From contig CM049322.1 of assembly GCA_026874595.1 (NCBI GenBank), positions 27,443,840 through 27,507,839 on the forward strand: a stretch of DNA of 64,000 nucleotides, written 5' to 3'. The position numbers and the translations under genes were made by a program. The DNA is from Sipunculus nudus (lineage: Eukaryota; Annelida; Sipuncula; Golfingiida; Sipunculidae). Under the pieces are notes generated by a model. That model saw only the letters and a list, made by a program, of their open reading frames with translations. It made no database searches and was not told the DNA's origin. Positions 48,023 through 60,400 of the stretch are shown one piece after another. Numbering within the stretch: the stretch's first letter is position 1; each line of letters begins with the position of its first letter.

Positions 48023-48294
48023 GTTTAGCTCAGCTGACTGAAAGTCGTTCGCCCTGTCATCTGTACAGAAAAACACCGGACATAATATGATGAGGGGCTG
48101 TCTCCTAAATCCAGTGTTTGTGCTGTACAGATGAGGGACAAACACTGTGAGACAGGCCTTGATCATGTTATGTCCGGTGTTTGTTCTATACAGATGATTG
48201 GGCGGATGCGGTGAGACAGGCCCTGATCATGTTATGTTCGGTGTCTGTTCTATACAGATGACAGAAACAGACGTCGTGAGACAGGCCCTGATCA
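48023..48294 (+). repeat. 64-bp minisatellite, left part, after a short S head fragment
   Basis: TTTAGCTCAGCTGACTGAAAG (S head) leads directly into GATCATGTTATGTCCGGTGT then TTGTnCTnTACAGATGACAG-type units of about 64 bp. The array is interrupted at 48294 by a hAT-like element and continues at 51768. Confidence 0.85.
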
Positions 48295-48385
48295 CAGGGG
48301 CGTAGCCAGGGGGGGCCGCAGGGGGCGATAACCCCCCCTCGCATCCAGTACTCCACGTCCTTTCGGAATTTCACTTAATCTAATA

Positions 48386-48432
<47 letters not shown>

Positions 48433-51400
48433 TAGGTTGCCTTTGCTATAAGTGGCCTGTCCAGCGGGGGCGCCTTCGGCGCATGCACGGCCACCCGTTG
48501 AGCTGCAATATCTCTCATTTTATCCAGTTTTCAAATTTTCGTAATTTATTTTCGTTTTTCATGTTTCTTTTTTTAGCGAACCTCTGAGCTTATGCGATGG
48601 TGCGCCGTCGTGTGTCGTCTGTCGTGCGTTGTCTGTACGTTAACCATACCTATCTCAAAAACGGCAGGAGCTAGCATCACCAATTTTTTTGCAAATAATC
48701 AGTCATCCAAAAAACTATATCAGATTTTGTTTATTTTTTTCCTAACTGCATTTTCTTAGATTTTATAGGGAAAAAGCTAAAAAAGCTTTAAAAATCTTCT
48801 TCTCCAAAACTGTCCAGCCAAATTGTCCAATATTTCACAGAAATGATCCCTGGAATAATCTTTCTCAAGTTTGTTCCAATGGTTCCAGTTCAGAGATTTT
48901 TGGCCGAGATACAGGAGGTTGAACTTTGTTAACTGTGCAAAAAAGCATATTAAAATTTAGATCTCAGAAACGGCTGTAGCTATCATCACCAAATTTTATG
49001 CCAATGTTGGTCACATAGGTCATATCTGAAATTGAGGTTTTGGTGGCGCCACCTGCATCGGCCTGTTTTGTACAGGGTCATCAGTGCCTGTATCACACTG
49101 AGGGCTATAAAAAACTTCTCTGAGACCATTTGGCCAAAATGTTTAATATCGCTCAGAAATGATCCTAGGGTAGTGCTTTCTGAAGTTTGTTCAAATGGTC
49201 TCTTTTCAGTGACTTTTGGCTTAGTTATGGGAAGCTAAATTTAGTCATTTGCCATAATAGCCCATTTTAGCTCAGTGGCTACAAAGATCTTCTTCTCAAA
49301 TCCATTGGGCAAAATTCTTAAATCTCACACATTAATTATCCTCAGATGTTGATAATTCAAGTTTGTTCAAATGGTTTTGGTTCAGTGCTTTTTGGCTGAG
49401 TTATGAGAAGCTTAACTTAGCCATTTTGCTGTATTTATCCATATGAGTTATAAACCTGCAAAATGTTTTTTGACTGATGCCACTGAAGCCAGTTTGTTAA
49501 TTTTTTTTTACAAGAATAATTCCTACAATAATTCTTATAATAATTGTCATTAATGGTTCAACATGAATGTTTTTTTGGCTGAATTATGGAGATTGAATTG
49601 AGTCATTTTACCATATATGTTAGCTGTGTGATGCTGTTACATCTAGCCTGGCACCAGTTTATCAGCATCTATTACATCATGCCACTAGACATTTAGATTT
49701 CAGGTTATCTTTGGTTAATATTGACAAGAATGTTTTTTAAAAGCTTTTAAAAAATTTAGATTTATGATTTAAGTTATTCATCATACCAGGCAATGCTACT
49801 ATCATGGATGTTCAGCTCTCTGTGGCCATATAAAGACAACTGTACGTGGATTATAAATTATTGGTATCCCTACTCAACTTAATTCAAGAATTTGCCATCA
49901 ATGAGATATATCTGTAGTTTAATTTTGCAATCAGTATGCATCCGTAATAATTTTACATATATTCCTGATTTCTTTTTTATAAAAAGTCAGCTGAAAAGCA
50001 TTTTGTATTGGGAAAACAAATTTCAAAGTTATTTCAAGGAGGGACCACTTTTGTGTTCAGATGGCAGCACTTGGTTTCCATTGGCAGATTGCAAGTGCCT
50101 TGATGTTGGCCATTAGCCAAGATGATGTCAGCTCTATAAATAGTTTTGGCACAGTGCCAGGATTGGAAGAAGTGCAGCCAGGTATAGGTCAAGAGTTCAC
50201 TCAGTGCAGTAGCTGCATTCTATTTATAGCTTTGGCAGACTGCTCACTGCATCATATTTGGCACCAAAGTTCAGCCTGAATCTATTTATAGCTTTGGCAG
50301 ACTGCCAACTGTGTCAGATTATGCAACAGGTCAAGAGTTCACTCAGTGCAGCCAGGTACAGGTCAAAAGTTCATTCAGTCTAGCCAGGTGCAGGTCAAGA
50401 GTTCACTCAGTGCAGTAGCTTGAGGCAGCAATTTGTCACAGGTCACTGTGGGGCAACTGCCTTACTCACCTAAGCCTTGTCAGCCCAGTGCATCAAACTC
50501 TGATGTATTGGACTGATATTTTGACTTGTCTATGCGTCTTTGATGGTATTTTCATTTACAAGACAGGTGGTGCCACGTACATTGACTTTTGCACTGTGTA
50601 TGTGCCTGCTTATTTCTACAGAGGAATTTGATATATTAGCCTGAAATTGGGCGTATTTGTACATATCGGATAGCTTTGTCATATTCAAGACATGTGGTGC
50701 CACCTAAAATAATTTTTGCACAATGTGTGTCCCTGCTTATTTCTCAGGAGGGGTTTGATATATCAGTCTGAAAATTGGCATATGTGTATATCTCTGATAG
50801 CTTCGTTGTATACAAGACTGGTGGTGCCAGCTAGAATCGTTTTTGTGTTGTGTGCACCCATGCCAGAATTTCAGCAGTGATGTTTGTGTAATTGTTTCTT
50901 ATTCAAAATGTTTAGTACCTGCATTGTTCATATACGTGAAAAGTAATGGTCCAGCATTGAAACATTATACCTGGTGTATTTCCCCAATGCACAGGTTCGC
51001 ATTAGGCCTGTAGGCCTTGTTTTATTAAATAGCTATTAGATTTGATTAAAGTTATCTGCAGTTTATTTCTTTCAAATTTATTAGTTGAGTATAAGGATAT
51101 TTATGAACAGCTGCAGAACACCTGCAGAGCACCAGGCCCTGGATGGGGTCGACCTTGAACAATCTCGCGGTTCCTCTGGTGATACCGGTACTGATCTGTG
51201 GTTTTAGCAGTCTTGTGTGCTATCGTGACCACGGAACCCGGTAAAATGAAAAGTTTAACATAAGAGCATTACATTTAAAAGATAACGTTTTGCAAGTAAG
51301 AAACGTAAATGCGCTTTTGCAGCAACTGACTTGTTTGAAAACGATTTAGAAGAAATATAAATATTAAATATTAGACCTCTCTACAGTTTGACTACATAAC

Positions 51401-51767
51401 GCAAGGACATAAAAGAACAGGTTTTCAGGCATTATATGTTGAAAATTGCCTCAAAATGTCCTCTTTTCATTGCATAATCAAAAAAAAAATTTTCCAATAT
51501 GGGAGGGGGATACCCCCTCCCATACCCTCACCAGGTAACTGTTACTAACCTTAATGGTTCATATTTGAAAATAAACATAAATGTATTTTCATACACTAAA
51601 ATATATAACGTATATTAATAATATTAATAATAATAAAATATATATATACATACATATACACGTATGTATATAAAAGTTTTCATAGTAAGCGCCCCCCCCC
51701 CCCCCAGTTTTTCAAATTTCAGGATTCGCCGGCCCCCTCCCCTCCTTCAATCCTGGCTACGCCCCTG
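48295..51767. mobile_element. hAT-like DNA transposon (non-autonomous), with family P nested
   Basis: Perfect 16-bp terminal inverted repeats CAGGGGCGTAGCCAGG (48295-48310) and CCTGGCTACGCCCCTG (51752-51767) are flanked by CTGATCA on both sides (48288-48294 and 51768-51774). Removal restores the 64-bp array. The ends are of the hAT style. hAT duplications are usually 8 bp and here 7 are identical. No transposase is seen. Positions 48568-51019 are a family P insertion, leaving about 1 kb of hAT-like sequence. Confidence 0.85.
48568..51019 (+). mobile_element. Helitron-like element, family P, copy 3 (both ends)
   Basis: The head TTTTTTTAGCGAACCTCTGAGC-TTATGCGATGG is followed by a CGTCGTGTGTCGTCTGTCGTG block. 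The tail is CACAGGTTCGCATTAGG, then CCTGTAGGCCTTG|TTTT. It matches copy 1 closely along its length, including the GCAGTAGCTGCATTCTATTTATAGC stretch in separate pieces, but without the duplicated head. Confidence 0.75.
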
Positions 51768-53310
51768 CTGATCATGTTTTTGTCCAGTGTTTGTTCTGTA
51801 CAGATGACGGAAACAGACGCTGTGAGATAGGCCCTGATCATGTTTTCTTCCAGTGTATGTGCTCTAAAGATGACAGGACGGACGCTGTGAGATAGGCCCT
51901 GATCATGTTATGTCCGCTGTTTGTGCTGTACAGATAACAGGATGGACGCTGTGAGACAGGCCCTGATCATGTTTTTATCCAGTGTTTGTTCTGTACAGAT
52001 GACCGAAACAGACGCCGTGAGACAGGCCCTGATCATGTTATGTCCAGTGTGTGTGCTGTACAGATGACAGGACGGACACTCTGAGACAGGCCCTGATCAT
52101 GTTTTTGTCCAGTGTATGTGCTTTACAGATGACAGGACGGACGCTGTGAGGCAGGCCCTGATTATGTTATGTCCGGTGTTTGTTCTGTACAGATGACAGA
52201 AACAGACGCCGTGAGGCAGGCCCTGATCATATTATGTCCGGTGTTTGTGCAGTACAGATGACAGGACGGACACTGTGAGACAGGCCCTGATCATGTTTTT
52301 GTCCAGTGTATGTGCTGTACAGATGACAGGACGGACGCTGTGAGGCAGGCCCTGATCATGTTATGTCCAGTGTTTGTGCTGTACAGATGACAGGACGGAC
52401 ACTGAGACAAGCCCTGATCATGTTTTTGTCCAGTGTATGTGCTTTACAGATGACAGAAACAGACACCCTTAGGCAGGCCCTGTTCATGTTATGTGGGTTT
52501 TTTTGCTCTAAAGATTACAGGACGGACGCTGTGAGACACGCCATGATCATGTTTTTGTCCAGTGTTTGTTCTGTACAGATGATGGAAACAGACGCCGTGA
52601 GACAGGCCCTGATCATGTTATGTCCGGTGTTTGTTCTGTACAGATGACAGAAACAGACACCGTTAGGCAGGCCCTGTTCATGTTATGTCCGGTTTTTTTT
52701 TTGCTCTCAAGATGACAGGACGGACGCTGTGAGACACACCATGATCATGTTATGTCTGGTGTTTGTGCTGTACAGATTAGGAGACGGGCGTTTTGAGACG
52801 GGCCCTGATCATGTTATGTCCGGTGTTTGTGCTGTACAGATGACAGGACGGACGCTGTGAGACAGGCCCTGATCATGTTATGTCCGGTGTTTGTTCTGTA
52901 CAGATGACCGAAACAGACGGCGCAAGACAGGCCCTGACCATGTTATGTCCCGTGTTTGTGCTGTACAGATGAGGGAAACAGATGCTGTGAGACAGGCCCT
53001 AATCATGTTATGTGTAGTGTTTGTGCTGTACAGATGACAGAAACAGACGCTGAGAGACAGACCCTAGTCATGTTTTTGTCCAGTGTTTGTTCTGTACAGA
53101 TGACCGAAACAGACGGCGCAAGACAGGCCCTGACCATGTTATGTCCCGTGTTTGTGCTGTACAGATGAGGGAAACAGATGCTGTGAGACAGGCCCTCATC
53201 ATGTTATGTGTAGTGTTTGTGCTGTACAGATGACAGAAACAGACGCTGAGAGACAGACCCTAGTCATGTTTTTGTCCAGTGTTTGTTCTGTACAGATGAC
53301 GGAAACAGAC
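51768..53310 (+). repeat. 64-bp minisatellite, right part (about 24 copies)
   Basis: Two main variants alternate: CAGATGACAGGACGGACGCT and CAGATGACnGAAACAGACGC, both with GTGAGACAGGCCCTGATCATG and GTGTTTGTnCTGTACAG. Higher-order repetition is visible: the block at about 52890-53060 is nearly repeated at about 53085-53250. TTTGTTCTGTACAG resembles a 3' splice site. Confidence 0.9.
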
Positions 53311-53799
53311 GCCGTGTAGACTGTGGGCTCATCCTCGAAACCCTCCCTCCCCCGGGGACTTTCGGAGACAGGTATTTTTGGAAATCTTGTCTATGGAGGT
53401 ATTGAAATCAGGTTGTCTGCAGATTGCCCCATGGTGGGTGAACTGGTGAGGGTGATTTTTTTTAATATGGGCGCTAAATCCCATTATGTCCCATTATATG
53501 GTACATTTGATGACAACATAAGGTTAACAGAAATACATATACACTTTAATCAAAGAACATTAATGAAAACTAGATGTGGTCGGACAATGGTCCATAGAGG
53601 GCCATGCATTTTTGGTAGTGCTGGACTAGTTTATATGTGGGTGAAAAGTTTAGGTTAAAGTTGAAAAATATGACAAACAGAAACATGAAGGAAACAATCC
53701 TACTGGTTCAAATAATATTAAAGAAGATATGTATGAAATAATGTGTGCAGTAGAAAATCACCGATTGTATTCTGTTGGCCGTATTTGATTTTGAGCAAG
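53311..53799. other. Unassigned DNA with one 111-codon frame
   Basis: A plus-strand frame at 53323-53658 (starting MGSSSKPSLPRG) has no motif I recognise. It begins within the minisatellite edge and has no splice or homology support, so it is not called as a gene. Confidence 0.4.
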
Positions 53800-54740
53800 T
53801 CTGTATTTCAATAGGTTAGAAGCCCTCAAAAGCACCAATGATCCTTGTGAATTTGAGAAAGATCAAGCATGTTCTTGTTGAGATATCCGATGCGAAAAAA
53901 TCAGTGATTGTGCTCTGGTGGCGATATTGGAATTCAGACAGGTCTGTAATTCGATGGAGATAGAGTCCGCATAGGCACCAATGAATGATCCCTGAGAAAA
54001 TGATACAGATCAAGCATGTCCTTGTTGAGATATCCGGTGCGAAAAAAAACCACTCATTGTGCTCTGGTGGCCATATTGCAATTCGAACAGACCTGTAATT
54101 CAGTAGGTCCGAAGCCCTCATATGTAACAGTCATCCCTATGAATTTGGGAAAGCTGATATATGTTGTTGTTGAGTTATCCAGTGCGAAAGAAAATCACCC
54201 ATTTTGCTCTGGTGGCCATATAAAAATTGAACAGATTTGTAATTCGATAGGTCTGGAGCCCTCGTATGTAACAGTCATCCCTATGAATTTGGGAAAGCTG
54301 AAGTATGTTGTTGTTGAGCTATCGTGCACGAAAGAAAATCAGCAATTTGGCTGTTGCAGCAATATTGGAATCCAAACAGATGTGTTATTCAATAGGTCTG
54401 GAACCCTCATTTGTATAAATCATCCCTGTGATTTTGGAAAAGCTGAAGCATGTTGTTGTTGAGTAATCAAGCGCGAAAGAAAATCAGCAATTGGGCTATG
54501 GTGGCCATATTGGAATCCTAACAGGTGTGTAATTCAATATGTCTGGAACCCTCATATGTACAAATCATCCCTGTGAATTTGGGAAAGATGAGAATCAAAA
54601 GAAAATCAGCTATTGGGCTGTGGCGGCCATATTGGAATTCCGACAGGTCTGTAATTCCATAAGACCGGGGCCCTCATATGTACCAATCATCCCTGTGAAT
54701 TTTAGAAAGCTAAAGTATGTTGCTGTTGAGATATCGCGCC
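53800..54740. repeat. Tandem repeat of about 145 bp (about 7 diverged copies)
   Basis: CTGTAATTCnATAGGTCTGGAG and GCCCTCATATGTACnAATCATC recur near 53802, 53943, 54091, 54236, 54381, 54526 and 54647. Other shared pieces are GGTGGCCATATTGGAATTC and GTTGTTGTTGAGATATC. The last copy is shortened and runs into GAAAGAAAGTGTAACTGACGG. This periodicity explains the open frame at 54016-54462. Confidence 0.8.
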
Positions 54741-54893
54741 GGAAAGAAAGTGTAACTGACGGAAGGCTGGAAAGACCGACTGACACGGTGATCACTATAG
54801 GGCACCGCTTATCATGCGGGGCTCTAATTAGTGATAGGCAGAACTTTTGTTAATGTAAAACACAATTTCCAGGGGCCCCTAATGAGGGCACTT

Positions 54894-56160
54894 TCAAAAT
54901 GGCTGCCAAATATCAATTTTGACGTAAAAAGACTCTGCTTCTTCAATGGCATCAAACACAATATCTGCTAAATTAAAGAGTCCATTATGGCCATCCTCTT
55001 TGTTCTCAATATCTTCATCCTCTGGCTCATCCACTAATATATCAGTCAGCTCCTGTGACATTAGATGTTCTTCTGTCCACTTAATCTCAAGTTTGGCATC
55101 AACAATATTCCAGCCTTCACCTTGGGGTGGTGGTATGTCTGGAGTAACTTTATCTGTAGTGTACCAGATGAGTGCTTGGGAGTTTGCCCTTTTCACATTA
55201 ATTCTCTAATGCTGTATCAAACAGCACTCTCTGCTTCACGTTCAACATGAAGTGCAGCAGCAGGATAAACACATCCCTATCTGAACATCTCACAATAATT
55301 GTAGAACTTTCTTGTGTATGGGAGGTGATATGGAGACAGTACAAGATGATCTTGGTTTCGGCTTACCCTTCTGCCATTCATCAAGTAGAAAGTTTGTCTT
55401 TGTTTATTTGTTACACTAGACAGGAAAGCTTTCCAGTCTCTTGGAACTTTGGTCAAAGGTCCACTTACTATGTGGGGTTTTTGAGTTCCTCTTCTGGCTC
55501 TCTCGACTCCCTTTATGGACAAGGGGAAATATGAATCTGTGACAAAATCTATTCGCTGCACTTTAGGAAGTTGGCTGAAGAGGCTTTAGGCAAGTTCACC
55601 AAAAGTGTCTGGCAAGGCCCGTTGTGCCTGTAGAACAGCCATGTCATCGATGACACAGCTTGTTTCTCCCGTTGGTCTTTCTGTGATACTAGATTCTCTT
55701 TCAAGGGCATGCATCAGATTAGACTTCTCTGGAATCTTTACAGGTACACCATCTGCAGCTGCCAGGGCCCAAGAACCCAAGATGAAAGCATAGCACCTTT
55801 TGCATACTGGTGTCATGGTTCAGCGCTAGCAGGACCAGTTGACCAAAAACGTTCCTTTCAGCCATAACCTGTTTGGTCTTTTTGCACTTCCCTGTTACTT
55901 GGCTAAAATCAGCAGATGTCTTACGTTTGCATTTTTTGATGGGATTATGAAAGCCTTCACAGCCTTCTAGAAGTCCCTGTGAAACGAAGGTGTCATAAGC
56001 CTCTTTATCAATGGTGTCGGCCTGAAATTGACAATCTCATCTGCTGCTGGAACGTCTGAAGGCAGGCAATAAAGGTTGTCCTTGTCAACTTGAAAGGGAT
56101 TGATGAAGTCAGATACTAACCTTGCATGTGTCTTCCTAACTCTGGATGATCCTTGAAAAT
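54894..56160 (-). pseudogene. Decayed copy of a large uncharacterised invertebrate protein family
   Basis: Read on the minus strand from about 56160, successive frames give RKTHARLVSDFINPF, DVPAADEI, ERNVFGQLVLLALNH, GSWALAAADGVPVKI, LPKVQRIDFVTDSYF-PLSIKGVERARRG, TKVPRDWKAFLSS and PPPQGEGWNIVD-AKLEIKW, in that order. I recognise this string of landmarks (FGRLL...LATADG; KVxRVDxVWDxY...SIKxxxRxxRG; KVPRNWxxFL; LPSPxxxGW...IKW) from long uncharacterised proteins in corals and molluscs. An in-frame stop follows GELA (near 55583), and there are frame changes near 55200-55270, about 55770 and about 56020. The central part of the family (the VDTDVVVL region) is absent. Function unknown; the multicopy nature suggests a link to mobile DNA. 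Confidence 0.6.
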
Positions 56161-56366
56161 TTCAGGTCTTAGCACATACATGTATAATGAGCATTAAATG
56201 GGAATATCATATCAAACAGGTCCTGTGAGCATTTTGAAAAGCGCCCGTAAAGTGTAACTTGAAATCCATTCGTGAAATGATTGACTCAATTTTAAAAATG
56301 TGATTAGAACTAGGTTTGAGCTCATTGTCATGCTTGTCTCTCAGGTGCACTTGTGTCCTAATTGTA

Positions 56367-58053
56367 TCCGCCAAAACAGAGTTTTGCGGATACTATGTTT
56401 TCAGCTGCACGCCGCCGCCGCCGCGGGTTTCCGGAGAACTCCTCCGTAACTGCTGGGCGGAATTTTACGAAACCCGGGATTATGTTCGGGTCACATGTGA
56501 ACTGCTGCGCCCCGATTTTGTTTTGACCTCTGACCTTTCCTCTGCGCTCTGCGTCTGTTTGTTCGTCTGTTTCCACACATAAACCCACATATCTCTGGAA
56601 CCGTTTGACGGATCAGGAAAATTTTTTTGCACAAATGTAGCCCTTGGAGAGCTTTATAACATACACAAAAAATGGTGGCGCCACCTGCAACCATGTTTGC
56701 ACAGTGTCCATCTGTTCGTCTGCCTTGGGTTAAAATCACTCATATCTCTGCACTGACTTGACTAATTCACCTGAAATTCGGCATGCGTATACATCCTGGA
56801 TAGCTTTTCTGATTTTGTGACAGGTGGCGCCACCTACATTCACGTTTACGCTGCAGACATCCAAGCTCATATCTCGGGAACCGTTTGACCGATCAGGAAA
56901 ATTTTTTTGCAAAAATGTAGCCCTTGGAGAGCTTTATAACATACACAAAAAATGGTGGCGCCACCTGCAACCATGTTTGCACAGTGTCCATCTGTTCGTC
57001 TGCCTTGGGTTAAAATCACTCATATCTCTGCAGTGACCTGACTAATTCACCTGAAATTCGGCATGCGTATACATCCTGGATAGCTTTTCTGATTTTGTGA
57101 CAGATGGCGCCACCTACATTCACATTTACGCTGCAGACATCCAAGCTCATATCTCGGGAACCGTTTGACCGATCAGGAAAATTTTTTTGCAAAAATGTAG
57201 CCCTTGGAGAGCTTTATAACATACACAAAAAATGGTGGTGCCACCTGCAACCATGTTTGCACAGTGTCCATCTGTTCGTCTGCCTTGGGTTAAAATCACT
57301 CATATCTCTGCAGTGACTTGACTAATTCACCTGAAATTTGGCACGCGTATACATCCTGGATAGCTTTTCTGATTTTGTGACAGGTGGCGCCACCTACATT
57401 CACTTTTACGCTGCAGACATCCAAGCTCATATCTTGGGAATCGTTTGACGGATCAGGAAAATTCTTTTGCACAAGTGTAGCCCTTGGAGAGCTTTATAAC
57501 ATACACAAAAAATGGTGGCGCCACCTGCAACCATGTTTGCACAGTGTCCATCTGTTCGTCTGCCATGGGATAAAATCACTCATATCTCGGCAGTGGTTTG
57601 ACATATCTGGCTAAAATTTTGCAGGTTTATACATCCCCGACAGCTCTCTTGATTTTATGACAGGTGGAGCCACCTGCATTCTAGTTTATGCAGCAGACAT
57701 CCAAGCTCATATCTTGGGAACCGTTTGACCGATTGGGCCAAAGTTTTGCATGTGTATAGTTCTCACATAGCTCTTTATCATACGCAAAACTGGTGCCGTC
57801 ACCTGCAACCATTTTTGCTCAGCGTCCATCTGATTGTCTGCGACGGGCTAAAATCACTCATATACATGTAGTGGTTTGACTTATCTGCCTTAAATTTTGC
57901 ATGTGTATACAACTGGGACGGCTTTCTGGATTTTGTGGTTGGGGGGGGGGGGGGGGGGGGGCAACCTTCATACACAATTTGGCTGCAGACATCCATGCTA
58001 ATATGCAACACTTCACTCTATTTCCCCTTGCCACTTAATCCATGCCTCACTTC
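56367..58053 (+). mobile_element. Helitron-like element, family A, copy 4 (3' truncated)
   Basis: The head TCCGCCAAAACAGAG-TTTTGCGGA (hairpin) is almost identical to copy 2 at 22732. Four near-identical units of about 280 bp follow (56580-57620), then a diverged one. It stops at CATGCCTCACTTCA, where the K array begins, before the hairpin/CTAG terminus. A 21-base G-run (57941-57961) sits where copy 2 has GGTAGGTGGCGCAACC. Confidence 0.75.
57941..57961. repeat. G21 homopolymer
   Basis: Uninterrupted run of G in the last A unit. Confidence 0.9.
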
Positions 58054-58481
58054 AACCAACTGATGGTCATGATTTTTGGCATACATATTGATCATGAGAT
58101 GTTCCATCAGCTCCTGAGGACTGGTGGCGCCACCTGTATTTTTCGATTTTTTACGAATTTTTTTCTCTATTTTTGATACCTTTAAAAATGTGAACATCTG
58201 TTAACAAGGCACAAATCGTAAATACTGGACCTAGAATCTTCATTCTTGACACACTGAGAGACCTATGAAAAGTCTCCATGGAAACCAGAAATTAGGTCTC
58301 TGTTACCCATATCCTTCAAGCTATGGGGCCCCAAAGTACCCCCCGGAATATTAAAAAAATTCATACAAAAACTTCAATATCTCATTAACTACATCACTGA
58401 TGGTCATGATTTTTTGCATACATATTGATCATGAGAAGTTTCATCAGTTCCTCAGACTGGTGGCGCCACCTGTATTTTTCG
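58054..58481 (+). repeat. Family K tandem array of about 336 bp, left part
   Basis: The unit contains ACTGATGGTCATGATTTTT, GACTGGTGGCGCCACCTGTA, AACATCTGTTAACAGGGCAC and GACACACTGAGAGACCTATG. The GGCGCC sites at 58126 and 58462 are 336 bp apart. An S element interrupts the array at 58482. Confidence 0.8.
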
Positions 58482-60400
58482 ATTTTTAGCTCAGCTGACT
58501 ATTAGTCATCTGAGCTATAGTCGTGGTCCATTGTCCGTCGTCCGTCCGTCTGTCCCTCCGTCCGTCCGTCCGTAGATGTGGCACGTTTTGAAACAGTAAG
58601 ACCTAGGAATCCGAAATTCAGCATAATGTTAGATGTCCCCAAGATCTCCTACCAAGCCGAAAACTGGGTCTTTGCGACTTCGTTCCTTTGAGAAATTAAG
58701 GAAAACCCTCAATTTTTTATTAAAATCCTATTTTCACACTTCAGGACTGCCTAATATCAAAACCACTCATCTGTTTTTCCTCATATTTACCATAAATATT
58801 CTTCTATATAGTTCCTATGTACATGCCAAAAATTAAGTCTGTTAAGTATAAATTCTTTAAGTTATGGGCCAAAACATAATGGACTTTGTAAAAAAAATCA
58901 AGAAAAATATTTACTCACTTAACATGAAAAATTTTAAAACTAGAGTCTATTTTCCCAAGTATATAACTATGTTTAATTAAGATTCAATTGTTTACCCAAA
59001 ATTAGATCTGAATTTCGTAATTTTTTTAAGTATATAGCATAAAAATAAAATCAGTACCTTAAATTTTGCCCAACTTTGACCATGGCACGTTTCTTCCTGT
59101 AAGTACCATTGGTTTAATTTTCACAGCATGTAAACATAAATATTTAATTTGTTTAAATCTGAAATTTGGAAGTAAAAGCTTGAAAATTAAGCTAGTTATT
59201 GATTTTTTTCTTGAGGCTCTATTGTAGTCATTTGCTTTGATTACAGATTACAGATGCAGGGTCCCACTCCAGGTCACTGGAAGTCAGCTGTGCCAGGGTT
59301 TCTGATTTGTTACAGTCAATGGGGGAGATCCCCTGCTGTGACAGGTGTACAGTTATTCTCATATCACCACCCCAATCACCCCCCCCCCCCCCCATCCCCC
59401 CCCCCCACCCCCGCAAACCCAACCCACCTAGCGTTATGCAGTATTGTTATTTTTTCACTGTATCTCCTTAATCGTAATGCTGTTTCCACTCTGATATGCA
59501 AAAACTTTCCTTGAAAAAGTAATTCAAGGTGTAATCCAGAAGATGCAATGTTGTGTAATGTAGCATTTTTAAAGAAATCATTTTTCTTTTAAATGATTTT
59601 ACCAATCATAATGGAACCCATCAGTATGCTTAAATTATGATAAAATATGAAGCACATTATGGATAAATAAATTTAATTGTGAAATCTAAATCAAGTATTT
59701 TTTTTAGATATTTATTGTTTTACAGATTTAAAAGATATATTTTCGTGGTAAAAAATAAATAAACATTTGTATGCATGATGTGGTGTTATCTGACAAGATT
59801 GAGATTTATGATGATGCAATTGAGAATTATGAATCAACTTTTATAATCAGATATATATGTTATATTGAAAATGTATATAAATATAAACTTAAATTAAAAA
59901 AAAAATTGATGTGATAAAAAAATGAGGATTTGTTACAGACATTTGTTCATTATTTTCCTGCATCAGCAGAATTTGAGATCAGGCTTTGTTTGCCATTTTT
60001 TATGTTGTTAATTAGTTATATTTCAACTGTATACATTTCATAAAAAAAAAACATATATTTAATAATTTATATTATACAAAAAAAAGATTAGATTGAACAA
60101 ATGTGTAAACTACTGAAATGTCAACAGTTAATCGAAAAGCCAACTAATGATCATGGTAATTGTACAGATCATTTGTTCACAAACTGCTCACATGCTTCAG
60201 TTTCAACATTAGGAAACACATGGTCAGGTCACAAAATATTATTTGCAACAATTTCTTGCTCATCAATACAAACCAATCATATAAACCAACCATGGCCTTT
60301 ATTACCTCTTCCTCTTACACTTTATCTCCATTTGATATTATTTTAGATTTTTACCTTCAAGGTTAACGTCAGCTGAGCACAGTGACCCATAGGTCCCTTG
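58482..60400 (+). mobile_element. Family S element, copy 6 (both ends), nested in K array
   Basis: The head TTTTTAGCTCAGCTGACTATTAG and a GTCCGTCCGTCTGTCC block are present. The tail CAGCTGAGCACAGTGACCCA then TAGGTCCCTTG ends at 60400. Flanking K wording (CGATTTTT before; AAGAATTTTTTTCTCT after) rejoins as one K unit. Long C-runs lie at about 59379-59410. Confidence 0.75.

Noticed and set aside
53323-53658. 111-codon frame as a gene
   Set aside because: No recognisable motif, begins at the minisatellite edge, and no splice support.
54016-54462. 148-codon plus-strand frame
   Set aside because: Lies over the diverged 145-bp tandem repeat; its repeated wording explains the openness.
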